A stretch of 14,695 nt of DNA from Thiodiazotropha sp050305975 (GTDB taxonomy: Bacteria; Pseudomonadota; Gammaproteobacteria; Chromatiales; Chromatiaceae), in the NCBI GenBank assembly GCA_050305975.1, contig JBNLGI010000133.1:1-14695 (forward strand), given 5' to 3'. Position 1 is the first letter of the stretch; each line of letters begins with the position of its first letter. Made by a program: the position numbers and the translations under genes. Below are positions 7,600-14,679 of the stretch, piece by piece. Below the pieces are notes generated by a model. It had not been told where the DNA came from and made no database searches. It saw only the letters and a list, made by a program, of their open reading frames with translations.

Positions 7600-8531
7600 A
7601 CCGCCGTCACCCCGGTTCCGCACCGGTGTCGCAAATGAACACCAGGGGGCTACTGCAGGAACCTGCGGTGTTGCTGCTGCTGACGGGCAGCCTGATCGGA
7701 CTCAATTTTCCCTTGGGCAAGCTTGCCGGGGAGGCCGGTGTCTCACCGATGATCTGGGCCTTGCTGATCTCGCTAGGCGCCGTCCTGGTGTCGCTGCCGC
7801 TGTTGCTGGCAAGCGGGCAGCGGGTACGGCCTTCCCGGCGGGTGTTGCGCTATGCCGCGATCTCTTCACTGGTCTCCTTCGTCACCCCCAACCTGCTGCT
7901 GTTCACGGTCATTCCCCATGCCGGCGCCGGCTATACCGGCCTGATGTTCGCGCTGTCGCCGGTATTCACGCTGTTTCTGGCCTCCCTGTTCGGACTGGCA
8001 ACACCCGACCGCCGCGGACGCGTCGGCATCGCCATTGGTTTGCTCGGGGCGGTGCTGGTGAGCCTGACCCGGAGCGCCGAACCCGCCGCCCCCGACGCCG
8101 GATGGCTGCTTGCCGCACTGGCCATTCCCATCGCTCTGGCGGCGGGCAATGTCTACCGCACCCTGGACTGGCCCGAAGCAGCCTCGCCCAATCTGCTGGC
8201 CTTCTGGGGACACCTCTTTTCCAGCGGTGTGTTCATTGCGCTCCTGCTTTCGACCCGGGGCACGCTGCCTCTGGGTGAGCTGGTGCCGGCGGCCGGCGCA
8301 GCGGTGGCTCAGTTGCTGGTGGCCGGCATGACCTTTCCCGCCTTCTTCCGTCTGCAACGGCAGGGAGGGCCGGTGTTGCTCAGCCAGATCGGTTATGTGG
8401 CCGCGGCCGTGAGTCTGGTCGCCGCCACTCTGTTTCTCGGCGAACACTACAGTCCGGCCACCTGGCTGGGAGCCGCCGTGATCGCGGCCGGTATCGCCAT
8501 CACCCTGATCGTTCAGTCGAGCGCGCACTGA
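7596..8531 (+). CDS. DMT-superfamily (EamA) transporter
   Basis: 311 residues, almost entirely hydrophobic, with about ten membrane helices arranged as two EamA repeats (about 22-150 and 155-305). The start of repeat 1 (LTGSLIGLNFPLGKLA) and end of repeat 2 (LFLGEHYSPATWLGAAVIAAGIAI, with the G-E and P signature) are typical of drug/metabolite transporters of the inner membrane, which export or import small metabolites. The start ATG at 7596 overlaps the nitroreductase stop and has GGGAGGG about 6 bases upstream; the in-frame ATG at 7635 is less well placed. As gene 2 of the LysR-facing operon, it probably carries the substrate or product of the enzymes around it; direction is unknown. Confidence 0.9.
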   Translation: MNRRHPGSAPVSQMNTRGLLQEPAVLLLLTGSLIGLNFPLGKLAGEAGVSPMIWALLISLGAVLVSLPLLLASGQRVRPSRRVLRYAAISSLVSFVTPNLLLFTVIPHAGAGYTGLMFALSPVFTLFLASLFGLATPDRRGRVGIAIGLLGAVLVSLTRSAEPAAPDAGWLLAALAIPIALAAGNVYRTLDWPEAASPNLLAFWGHLFSSGVFIALLLSTRGTLPLGELVPAAGAAVAQLLVAGMTFPAFFRLQRQGGPVLLSQIGYVAAAVSLVAATLFLGEHYSPATWLGAAVIAAGIAITLIVQSSAH

Positions 8532-8544
8532 GCAGGAGGTCAAG

Positions 8545-9555
8545 ATGAAATCGGTAAACAGAAAGATGATTGCAATTGTGACACTCTCGGGCCAGCTGGC
8601 GCTGGGCGGGGTTGTCTGCGCCGAGTCCCCGCGCGTCGGCCAGAGTCCCTGGGGAGCGGCCGACGAGATCGGCCGCCTCAACCTGATGACGGAAGCGTCG
8701 CGCAAGGCCGTGCTGTCGCGCATCGCCGGCGGCAGCGCCTACGATCTCTCGGTGGACTACTTCATCGGCATGCCGAGTTGGCAGGCCGCGGGCGACCCCC
8801 ACTATCGCCTCTGGATGACCCATACCCCACACGGCACTGTGATCGACGACCCGCTGAATCTCGGCAGGGAGATGAACCGGCACGTCAGCTATACCGGCGC
8901 CGCCGTCTCCATGTACACCCATATGGGAACGCATATCGACGCCCTGGCCCACTTCGGACTCGACGGCAGGATCTGGAACGGCTTTCGCGCCGACGAGCAT
9001 CTGGGGGACCGGGGCTGGCGGGTGGCCGGGGCCGAGAAGATACCTCCCATCGTGGCGCGCGGCGTGCTGATCGATGTGGCCTCGGCCAAAGGTCTGGAGA
9101 TGCTGCCCGACAGTTATCGGGTGACCCGGCAGGACCTTGTCGAGGCTTTGCATCGGCAACAGGTGAAGTTGCAGCCGGGGGATGTGGTGTTGATCCGCAC
9201 CGGCCGCATGCAGCACTATGAAGATGCGGCGGCCTATATGGAGAACCCTCCCGGACTTGGGCTCTCAGCCGCACGCTATCTGGTCGAGGAGGGCGGGGCC
9301 ATGATCGTCGGCGCCGACAATCTGAGTTTCGAGTCCTTCCCCTCGGAGGTCGAGAGCAACTATGTGCCGGTGCACACCTATCTGCTCGCCGAGCAGGGGA
9401 CTCCCATCATGGAACTGGTCTATCTGGAAGAGCTTGCTCGCGATAGACTCTACGAGTTCGCCTTCATCGGTGGTTCACTCAAGCTGCGCGGCTCCGACGG
9501 CGCCCCCATTCGCCCCGTCGCCTTTGCGCTCCAGAGGGATCATGAAACCCAATGA
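8545..9555 (+). CDS. Exported cyclase-family (kynurenine formamidase-like) hydrolase
   Basis: 336 residues. The metal-binding signature H-M-G-T-H-I-D-x-x-x-H at 126-136 matches the HxGTHxDxxxH motif of the cyclase/KynB-like fold, in which two histidines and an aspartate hold Zn or Mn. DVVLIRTGR (near 213-221) and AMIVGADNLSFES are further family strands. A signal peptide, with KSVNRK then a hydrophobic run to about residue 24 and cleavage near VCA-ES, indicates export to the periplasm. The cysteine is not in a good lipobox. AGGAGG at 8534-8539 precedes ATG 8545 at 5 bases, and the gap from the transporter gene is 13 bases. Family members hydrolyse amides, formamides or lactones; this longer form (about 300 residues mature) is not a standard KynB. 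The periplasmic location implies processing of the compound outside the cytoplasm. Confidence 0.88.
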   Translation: MKSVNRKMIAIVTLSGQLALGGVVCAESPRVGQSPWGAADEIGRLNLMTEASRKAVLSRIAGGSAYDLSVDYFIGMPSWQAAGDPHYRLWMTHTPHGTVIDDPLNLGREMNRHVSYTGAAVSMYTHMGTHIDALAHFGLDGRIWNGFRADEHLGDRGWRVAGAEKIPPIVARGVLIDVASAKGLEMLPDSYRVTRQDLVEALHRQQVKLQPGDVVLIRTGRMQHYEDAAAYMENPPGLGLSAARYLVEEGGAMIVGADNLSFESFPSEVESNYVPVHTYLLAEQGTPIMELVYLEELARDRLYEFAFIGGSLKLRGSDGAPIRPVAFALQRDHETQ

Positions 9556-9647
9556 ATCCTGGGGCCTGCCGCGGATGGAGGCTTGCGGCAGCATCCGCCG
9601 CGGCGAGCGGCACGATCCATCGAACACGACGCTCAGGAGTGGCAACT

Positions 9648-10355
9648 ATGAGTCTTAAGCGGATCTGCATCATCGGCGCTTCCGGTAAGCTCGGGCAGTA
9701 CATGGTTCAGCATGCCCTCGATCGCGGTTATGAAGTGGTCGGCGTCTGCCGGGCGCAGAGCGTCAATAAACTCGAGAAGTTCAAGCAAAGGATCACCATC
9801 GTGCCCGGAGCCACCAACGACCGGGATGTCATCAGGCAGGCGGTCGCCGGCTGCGATGGCGTACTGACCGTCCTCGTTCCCTGGGGCGTACATCACTATG
9901 CGACAGGAACGGCGCAGGCGGTGCTCGACTTCGCCGAGCCGGATGCCCGCCTGGTCTTTTCCTGTGGCTGGCACATCACGAAAGACGGCCGGGACGTCTA
10001 TTCCACGACCTTCAAGCTGCTGCTCGCCGTCTTCGGCTGGGTGGCGAGACGGTTGCGTTTCGTGGACATCGACGATCAGGTCGAGGCCTGTCGTCGCATC
10101 TTTGCCAGTGACCGGCGCTGGACGGTCGTGCGTGGCAGCGACCTGGAAGAGGGCGAAAGCCAGGGCCTTCCGGTCTGGAGCAGACACGTGGGGGATCCTG
10201 TACTGGAAAGCAATCTGACGCGACGGATCGATTTTGCCCTCTTCATGGTCGAGGCCCTGGTCGACGATACCCTGATGCATGAGGCGCCCGCCATCGTCGG
10301 CTGTCAGACGCCTTCCGCGCGCCGATGCAGCGGCCGCTTGCCGCAGCCCGACTGA
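9648..10355 (+). CDS. NAD(P)-binding Rossmann (NmrA/atypical SDR-like) protein
   Basis: 235 residues from ATG 9648. The N-terminus MSLKRICIIGASGKLGQ carries the GASGxLG dinucleotide-binding turn, followed by an atypical short-chain dehydrogenase layout without a visible YxxxK pair. This suggests a reductase, epimerase or redox sensor like NmrA. Start choice: CAGGAG (9634-9639) lies 8 bases before ATG 9648 and the Rossmann strand begins at once. The earlier in-frame ATG at 9552 overlaps the preceding stop, but would add 32 residues of arginine- and alanine-rich sequence with no domain. The C-terminus HEAPAIVGCQTPSA looks complete. It is the last gene of the operon, 92 bases after the cyclase gene. 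Confidence 0.82.
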   Translation: MSLKRICIIGASGKLGQYMVQHALDRGYEVVGVCRAQSVNKLEKFKQRITIVPGATNDRDVIRQAVAGCDGVLTVLVPWGVHHYATGTAQAVLDFAEPDARLVFSCGWHITKDGRDVYSTTFKLLLAVFGWVARRLRFVDIDDQVEACRRIFASDRRWTVVRGSDLEEGESQGLPVWSRHVGDPVLESNLTRRIDFALFMVEALVDDTLMHEAPAIVGCQTPSARRCSGRLPQPD

Positions 10356-10729
10356 AGCGGACTTGATACGCGACCGCTTCACGCGCGGGGAGTATCGAAC
10401 ACACACTCTATATAGCCGCAATCTCCATCAGGCTCAAAGACGTTTGCCGGCCATCAGCTGTCAGCGCTTTCAAGGCGGCCGATCTTCCCGCAGCGATACG
10501 CGCCGATCGGGTGTAACCATGGCTGAGTCTGTCATGTATAGTTATCTCAGGCCTGTTGGATTATTCAAGGCCTGTTGGATTAGTGTTAACAGGACCTAGT
10601 GGACAGGCCAGGCGTCGGCGCGTCAGCCGACACGGCGAGCGGCTACAGCCTGCTTACCCGAATGTCGGTAGTCATCAAGCAATGCCTGCCGAGGCGGATC
10701 TCTCCACCACAGGTCTACTTGGGCATGTC
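10356..10729. other. Non-coding leader between the LysR-linked operon and rimB-like gene
   Basis: 374 bases without a supported gene. It contains a short GATAC/GTATC dyad soon after the reductase stop, a TATAGT hexamer at 10537-10542 that could be a -10 for the rim operon (no convincing -35), and a tandem 15-bp repeat immediately after it. The rimB-like frame stays open upstream to 10556 from a TTG, but that extension lacks domain similarity. Confidence 0.6.
10549..10582. repeat. Tandem 15-bp direct repeat upstream of the rim operon
   Basis: AGGCCTGTTGGATTA occurs at 10549-10563 and again at 10568-10582 with the 4-base spacer TTCA, a 19-bp period. The copies are identical. They begin 6 bases after the TATAGT hexamer at 10537-10542, so they may be paired operator half-sites near a transcription start or a short slippage duplication. 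Confidence 0.8.
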
Positions 10730-11230
10730 ATGAGCGGAGCCGTGAAAGAGAACAATCAAGCCGGGGGCAAGGGAAATCGCCACGCCATCGGTTGGCGTGA
10801 GTGGGTCGCCTTACCCGAACTCGGAATCGATGCCATCAAAGCCAAGGTGGATACCGGCGCGCGGACTTCGGCGCTGCATGCCTTCGAGGTGGAACCCTAC
10901 GAGGAGTCCGGTGTGCGCATGGTGCGTTTCGGGATTCACCCGCTACAGAAACGCACAGATGTGGAACTCATCTGTTCGGCCCCGGTGGTCGACCGGCGCT
11001 GGGTCTCGGACTCCGGCGGGCATCGCGAGCGGCGCTGGGTAATAGTGACGCCGGTACGTATCGGTGGCATCGAATGGCCGGTGGAGTTAACCCTGACCAA
11101 CCGGGACAGCATGCTGTTCCGCATGCTGCTGGGTCGCACCGGCATGGGTAAACGGTTTCTGGTGCGACCTGACGCCTCCTACCTGCTCAGCAAGCCATCG
11201 CATTGGGTGGCGGACAAACAAAGATCCTGA
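10730..11230 (+). CDS. rimB: RimB-like retropepsin-type protease ('ATP-dependent zinc protease' family)
   Basis: 166 residues from ATG 10730. The single domain (about 20-155) belongs to the family named ATP-dependent zinc protease (PF05618), now seen as retropepsin-like: the catalytic-type motif is V-D-T-G-A-R-T-S-A at 40-48, and the later strand is MLLGRTGMG at 132-140. In Pseudomonas the rimB gene sits with rimK, and its product is reported to remove or control glutamate tails on ribosomal protein S6. Adjacency here (11 bases before rimK) supports that role. The start is uncertain: ATG 10682, ATG 10730 and GTG 10742 are in frame, none with a strong ribosome site. The domain itself starts near residue 20 of the chosen form. 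Confidence 0.82.
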   Translation: MSGAVKENNQAGGKGNRHAIGWREWVALPELGIDAIKAKVDTGARTSALHAFEVEPYEESGVRMVRFGIHPLQKRTDVELICSAPVVDRRWVSDSGGHRERRWVIVTPVRIGGIEWPVELTLTNRDSMLFRMLLGRTGMGKRFLVRPDASYLLSKPSHWVADKQRS

Positions 11231-11241
11231 AGGATAAGATC

Positions 11242-12147
11242 GTGAAAATCGCCATACTGTCGCGAAACCGTAAACTCTACTCCACCACCCGGCTGGTGGA
11301 GGCCTGCAAACTACACGGGCATGAAGTCGACGTGCTCGACGTTGTGCGTTGTTACATGAACATTTCGCAGGACGCGCCCGAGCTTCACTACAAGGGCGAG
11401 GTGTTGTCGCAGTACGATGCCGTGATTCCCCGTATCGGTGCTTCGGTCACCTTCTACGGCACAGCAGTGCTGCGTCAGCTGGAGATGATGGGCGTGTTCC
11501 CCGTCAACGAATCGGTAGCCATCACCCGCTCGCGGGACAAGCTGCGCTCCCTGCAGCTGCTGGCCCGGGCCGGTATCGGTATGCCCAAGACCGGTTTCGC
11601 CAACTCCCCCGACGACATCCAGGACCTGATCAAGATGCTGGGCGGCGCGCCGATGGTGATCAAATTGCTGGAAGGGACACAGGGCATCGGCGTGGTGTTG
11701 GCGGAGACGCGCAAGGCGGCGGAGAGCGTGATCGAGGCCTTCATGGGCATGAAGACCAATATTCTGGTGCAGGAGTTCATCCAGGAGGCGGGCGGTGCCG
11801 ACATCCGCTGTTTCGTCATCGGCGGCAAGGTGGTGGCGGCGATGATGCGTCAGGCGCCGGAGGGTGAGTTTCGCTCGAATCTGCATCGGGGCGGCATCGC
11901 ACGGTTGGTCAAGATCACGCCGCGCGAGCGGGCCACCGCCGTCAAGGCGGCCAAGGTGATGGGGCTGAATGTGGCGGGTGTCGATATCCTGCGCTCCAAT
12001 CGGGGTCCGCTAGTGATGGAGGTCAACTCCTCGCCCGGTCTGGAGGGGATCGAGGGTGCGACCAGCAAGGATGTCGCCGGAATGATTGTCGAATTCATCG
12101 AAAAGAACGCCCGACCCAATCGCACCCGCACCAAGGGTAAGGGTTAG
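11242..12147 (+). CDS. rimK: Ribosomal protein S6 glutamate ligase RimK (ATP-grasp)
   Basis: 301 residues, against 300 in E. coli, colinear along the whole length. RimK ligates glutamate residues to the C-terminus of ribosomal protein S6 using ATP. Recognisable blocks: KIAILSRNRKLYST at the N-terminus, IPRIGASVTFYGTA at 62-75, NESVAITRSRDKLRSLQLLARAGI at 89-112, the ATP-grasp loop KLLEGTQGIGVVLAE at 141-155, DIRC at 187-190, RSNLHRGG at 211-218 and the Mg-binding GPLVMEVNSSPGLEGIE at 255-271. The start is the GTG at 11242, since it gives the standard VKIAILS N-terminus and AAGGA lies 7 bases upstream. The upstream in-frame TTG at 11203 overlaps rimB and adds non-family sequence. The basic tail TRTKGKG is slightly unusual. 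Confidence 0.95.
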   Translation: MKIAILSRNRKLYSTTRLVEACKLHGHEVDVLDVVRCYMNISQDAPELHYKGEVLSQYDAVIPRIGASVTFYGTAVLRQLEMMGVFPVNESVAITRSRDKLRSLQLLARAGIGMPKTGFANSPDDIQDLIKMLGGAPMVIKLLEGTQGIGVVLAETRKAAESVIEAFMGMKTNILVQEFIQEAGGADIRCFVIGGKVVAAMMRQAPEGEFRSNLHRGGIARLVKITPRERATAVKAAKVMGLNVAGVDILRSNRGPLVMEVNSSPGLEGIEGATSKDVAGMIVEFIEKNARPNRTRTKGKG

Positions 12148-12167
12148 GCGAGTTGAAGAGGTTTGGC

Positions 12168-13217
12168 ATGGAACCTTTCATCATCGCCGGTCAGCGTATC
12201 GAACCGGGTACACATCAGACCATCGATCTGCCGGTAGCGCTGCTGCACACCCAGACCCCGATGAACATGCCGGTGCGGATCATCCGGGGACGCAAGGACG
12301 GCCCCCGGCTTTTCGTCAGCGCGGCGATCCACGGCGACGAACTCAACGGGGTCGAGATCATCCGCCGGTTGAACCAGGAGAAGGCGCTCAATCGGCTGCA
12401 CGGCACCCTGATCACCATACCCATCGTGAATGTCTTCGGGGTCATCCACCACTCCCGTTATCTGCCTGACCGGCGTGATCTCAATCGCAGCTTTCCCGGT
12501 TCGGAACGGGGTTCCCTGGCGGGCCGGCTGGCCGATCTCTTCATGACCGAGATCGTCGCCAACTCCACCCACGGCATCGATGTGCACACCGGGGCGCTGC
12601 ATCGGGAGAATCTGCCCCACCTGCGGGTGAACCTGGCGGATCCCGAGACCGAGCGTCTGGCACGGGCCTTCGGCGTGCCGGTCATCATCAATTCCGATCT
12701 GCGGGACGGCTCCCTGCGCGAGGTCGCGGCGGAGCGGGGCATTCCCATGTTGCTCTACGAGGCGGGGGAGGCGCTGCGTTTCGACGAACTCTCCATCCGT
12801 GCCGGGGTGAAGGGCATCCTCCATGTGATGCGCGAGCTGGAGATGCTGCCGAAGAGCCGGTCTCGCTCGAAGAGGAAGATCGTGGAGCCATTGGTTGCCC
12901 GCTCCTCGATCTGGGCGCGCGCCACCGAGAGCGGGATCTTTCGAACCTATGCCGCCCTCGGTTCCCGCGTCGCCAAGGGGGAGGTGCTGGGCGCAATCGC
13001 CTCGCCGTTCGGCGACAACAACGTGGATCTGCTGTCGCCCACCTCCGGTATCGTCATCGGCAAATCGAAACTGCCGCTGGTCAACGAGGGGGACGCCCTG
13101 TTCCATATCGCCCGCTTCCAGGCGGTGAAAGGAGCGGCGGAAAACGTGGAGGTCTTCACCGAGGCGCTGGCTGCCGAGGAGCCGGAGGATCCCATGGGGG
13201 AGCAGCCGATTATCTAG
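12168..13217 (+). CDS. Succinylglutamate desuccinylase/aspartoacylase-family (M14) amidohydrolase
   Basis: 349 residues. Zinc carboxypeptidase-like fold with H55 and E58 in IHGDELNG, DLNR at 104-107 (substrate carboxylate binding), H140 in DVHTG and the catalytic-type E198 in LYEAGE. The C-terminal part (about 245-318) is a beta-sandwich resembling a biotinyl/lipoyl fold (ESGIFRTYAALGSRVAKGEVLG then SPTSGIVIGKS), common in this branch. The family cleaves N-acyl amino acids or amides. Start: ATG 12168 has GAGG ending 6 bases upstream, better than TTG at 12153. The gene follows rimK by 20 bases, and this linkage recurs in proteobacteria, so it may hydrolyse an amide made or exposed by RimK/RimB chemistry. 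This is inference; it is not a standard AstE, as no arginine-succinyltransferase genes are nearby. Confidence 0.9.
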   Translation: MEPFIIAGQRIEPGTHQTIDLPVALLHTQTPMNMPVRIIRGRKDGPRLFVSAAIHGDELNGVEIIRRLNQEKALNRLHGTLITIPIVNVFGVIHHSRYLPDRRDLNRSFPGSERGSLAGRLADLFMTEIVANSTHGIDVHTGALHRENLPHLRVNLADPETERLARAFGVPVIINSDLRDGSLREVAAERGIPMLLYEAGEALRFDELSIRAGVKGILHVMRELEMLPKSRSRSKRKIVEPLVARSSIWARATESGIFRTYAALGSRVAKGEVLGAIASPFGDNNVDLLSPTSGIVIGKSKLPLVNEGDALFHIARFQAVKGAAENVEVFTEALAAEEPEDPMGEQPII

Positions 13218-13243
13218 ATTTAGGATGCTGGCGTGCGCCGGGC

Positions 13244-13279
13244 GCCGCTGGTGACGGCTAAGGGAGTGTTGCCAGCGGC
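13244..13279. other. Inverted repeat between convergent genes
   Basis: GCCGCTGG (13244-13251) and CCAGCGGC (13272-13279) are perfect 8-bp arms around a 20-base loop, 26 bases past the stop of the M14 gene. No T-run follows on either strand. It could be a shared transcript-end structure, with weak support. Confidence 0.35.
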
Positions 13280-13335
13280 CACGCCGACGGCCATTGAGAT
13301 CGGACTGCAGAGACACCCCCGCGACAAGCCATGGT

Positions 13336-14223
13336 TTACTCTTTGAGTTCCCAGGGGGATTGGGCGTCCTGCCTGCAGGCGTCGAAGACCCGGTCGATGA
13401 TCTTCTTGTCCTGTTTCCAGACTTGATGTTTCATCGACACGCATTCGGCCCCGTTGTCGTTGTATTTATCGAGCAGATCGAGTTTGCCGCGCCTGCCGCT
13501 TTCGGGGTTCGCCCAGGTTTTGCCGGAACCTTTGGGCGTTGTGGTGAGGGCCACTGCTGTCTCCGTGGCGATCTTCAAATCCTCGCCCTCAAGAAGGACT
13601 GCCTTGCCCCCGGCGATGTTTCCCAAACCGGTGAGCGCCCGAAACGGGGCGGTGATAACGCCGGTGAAAACGCCTGTCACCGCACCTTCGGTCGCCTTCT
13701 GTCCGGCAACTCCTGCCTTGGCGATCAGTTCATCGACGCGATCCAGGGTGGCGGGCAATGAATTTCGCGTGATTTCGACCTCTTTGCGAATCGCTTTGAC
13801 CTCATCGAGTACGTCGGGAACCAGTTTTCGGGTTGCCGCGATTTCCCGGTTGGTCTGATCGATCGAAGCGGAAGCAGCGTCCACGCTTTTCAGGATATCG
13901 GGGATCGATGCCCGGGTGGCATCGACCTGTTGCAGGATGGCGGGGATGAGCTTGCGTGTCTCCTCGACCTCGTCGACGATCGACGGGATCTCACCGCGTA
14001 CCGCCGCGATCTCGCTCAATATCGGCGGCACAAGCTTGCGTATCTCGGTCACTTCGACAAGGATCGGATCGACCTTTCCGCTGGTGTTTTCCACCTGGCT
14101 CAGGATGTTCGGCAAGTCACGATGGATCTGAGACAGCTCATAGGTGAAATAGGCGATGGCTCCAGCGATGGAGAACATCCCGGCGGAAAGCAGATAGCTC
14201 GCAACAGCGCCTCGGTCATTCAC
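13336..14223 (-). CDS. Membrane-anchored protein with 14-residue repeats and a 17-kDa-antigen-like C-terminus
   Basis: 295 residues from GTG 14223, which is preceded by AAAGGAGG at 9 bases. Layout: a short basic N-terminus and one membrane helix (about 8-29); then residues 37-148 as eight consecutive units of exactly 14 residues with pattern [IV]-P-x-[IV]-L-x-x-[VI]-x-x-[TIV]-R-K-[LE] (for example IPSIVDEVEETRKL, IPAILQQVDATRAS); a glycine/alanine-rich hydrophobic stretch (about 173-206, TEGAVTGVFTGVITAPF); and a C-terminal segment (about 236-292) with W-A-N-P-E-S-G-x-x-G, C261, R-x-x-D-A-C-R-Q at 278-285 and W291. That segment resembles the surface-antigen (17-kDa) domain. The repeats should form a long coiled coil or helical rod. 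Function is unknown; a cell-envelope spacer or scaffold is the simplest guess. It lies alone, convergent to the rim operon. Confidence 0.8.
   Translation of the reverse strand: MNDRGAVASYLLSAGMFSIAGAIAYFTYELSQIHRDLPNILSQVENTSGKVDPILVEVTEIRKLVPPILSEIAAVRGEIPSIVDEVEETRKLIPAILQQVDATRASIPDILKSVDAASASIDQTNREIAATRKLVPDVLDEVKAIRKEVEITRNSLPATLDRVDELIAKAGVAGQKATEGAVTGVFTGVITAPFRALTGLGNIAGGKAVLLEGEDLKIATETAVALTTTPKGSGKTWANPESGRRGKLDLLDKYNDNGAECVSMKHQVWKQDKKIIDRVFDACRQDAQSPWELKE
13780..14115 (-). repeat. Eight-unit 42-bp coding repeat array
   Basis: This DNA encodes residues 37-148 of the repeat protein, eight units of 42 bases with no insertions or deletions between units. The protein pattern is clear but the bases have diverged, so the array is old and held by selection on the protein rather than a recent tandem amplification. 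One further partial unit continues to about 13738. Confidence 0.75.
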
Positions 14224-14555
14224 TTTACCTTGCCTCCTTTGAGAGGAAGTTCCGCACTGCTTTAGCTATACCTGTCAGTCGGACTCTACCCGTGTTGGTG
14301 AACCCACTCCTTTCACTCCCAGCCTACTGACCGAACCCTATCGCTTCACGCTGGAATTTGCACGGGATTTTCCCGCGCTGTTCGCGGCCTTGGAATCGCC
14401 GCAGCGGGGTGGCAGCAGGCCCTTCGATTCTGACGCCATGCAATAACGACGCGTGAGCAAGGTCGCCCTGGAGGGGAGGCCGCGGGCCAGCCGGCGTCGG
14501 ATGGATTGGACGCTGGCGGAAAGCCGGCGAAAAACGGGTTGAATCAGAGGGGGGA
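14224..14555. other. Gene-free interval upstream of the repeat protein and downstream of tRNA-Val
   Basis: 332 bases with no supported gene. The ribosome-binding site of the repeat protein is at 14233-14240 on the minus strand. A plus-strand open frame ending TAA at 14444-14446 has protein-like composition (...TEPYRFTLEFARDFPALFAALE...) but no start codon, so it may be a remnant or chance. A dyad at 14491-14516 (CCGGCGTC/GACGCTGG, 7 of 8 pairs) lies about 40 bases beyond the tRNA 3' end and has a short T-run on the minus strand before it, not after. Confidence 0.5.
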
Positions 14556-14631
14556 TGGTGGGCGCAACAGGGATCGAACCTGTGACCTCTGCAATGTGAC
14601 TGCAGCGCTCTCCCAGCTGAGCTATGCGCCC
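14556..14631 (-). tRNA. tRNA-Val (anticodon CAC)
   Basis: A 76-base cloverleaf including an encoded CCA. The 7-bp acceptor stem GGGCGCA/TGCGCCC is perfect. The D arm reads AGCTCAGCTGGGAGAGC, the anticodon stem CTGCA/TGCAG encloses the loop GTCACAT with T33 and A37 flanking CAC, and the T arm carries GGTTCGATCC. The CAC anticodon reads the valine codon GUG. It is a single tRNA with no neighbouring tRNA inside the window. Confidence 0.95.
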
Positions 14632-14649
14632 TCGTGCGGTGAGGTGCGC

Positions 14650-14679
14650 ATTCTAATGGGCTTTCACCTGGGGCGTCAA
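14650..14679 (-). promoter_or_regulatory. Sigma70-type promoter of tRNA-Val
   Basis: On the minus strand TTGACG (14679-14674) and TAGAAT (14655-14650) each match consensus at 5 of 6 bases, with an 18-base spacer. The -10 is 18 bases upstream of the mature tRNA 5' end. The bases just after the -10 are GC-rich (GCGCACC), the discriminator type associated with stringent (ppGpp/DksA) control of stable RNA genes. Confidence 0.75.

Noticed and set aside
9552..9647. Upstream ATG overlapping the cyclase stop as start of the reductase gene
   Set aside because: It would add 32 residues of low-complexity R/A-rich sequence; CAGGAG before ATG 9648 and the immediate Rossmann strand favour the later start.
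10549..10582. Two identical repeats considered as a CRISPR fragment
   Set aside because: Only two 15-bp units with a 4-base spacer; no spacer-length intervals and no cas genes.
10556..10729. TTG-initiated N-terminal extension of the RimB-like gene
   Set aside because: It lies over the tandem repeat, has no ribosome site and no family similarity; the domain begins well after ATG 10730.
12144..13316. 390-codon open frame on the minus strand opposite the M14 gene
   Set aside because: It is antisense to a gene with full catalytic motifs, has no recognisable domain and is rich in G, R, H, P and Q, as antisense frames of GC-rich genes are.
14491..14516. Dyad downstream of tRNA-Val as intrinsic terminator
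   Set aside because: The T-run on the minus strand lies before the hairpin rather than after it, so the layout is wrong for an intrinsic terminator.
14556..14631. tRNA-Val as an integration site of a mobile element
   Set aside because: No integrase, no direct repeat of the tRNA 3' end and no foreign gene content were seen beside it.
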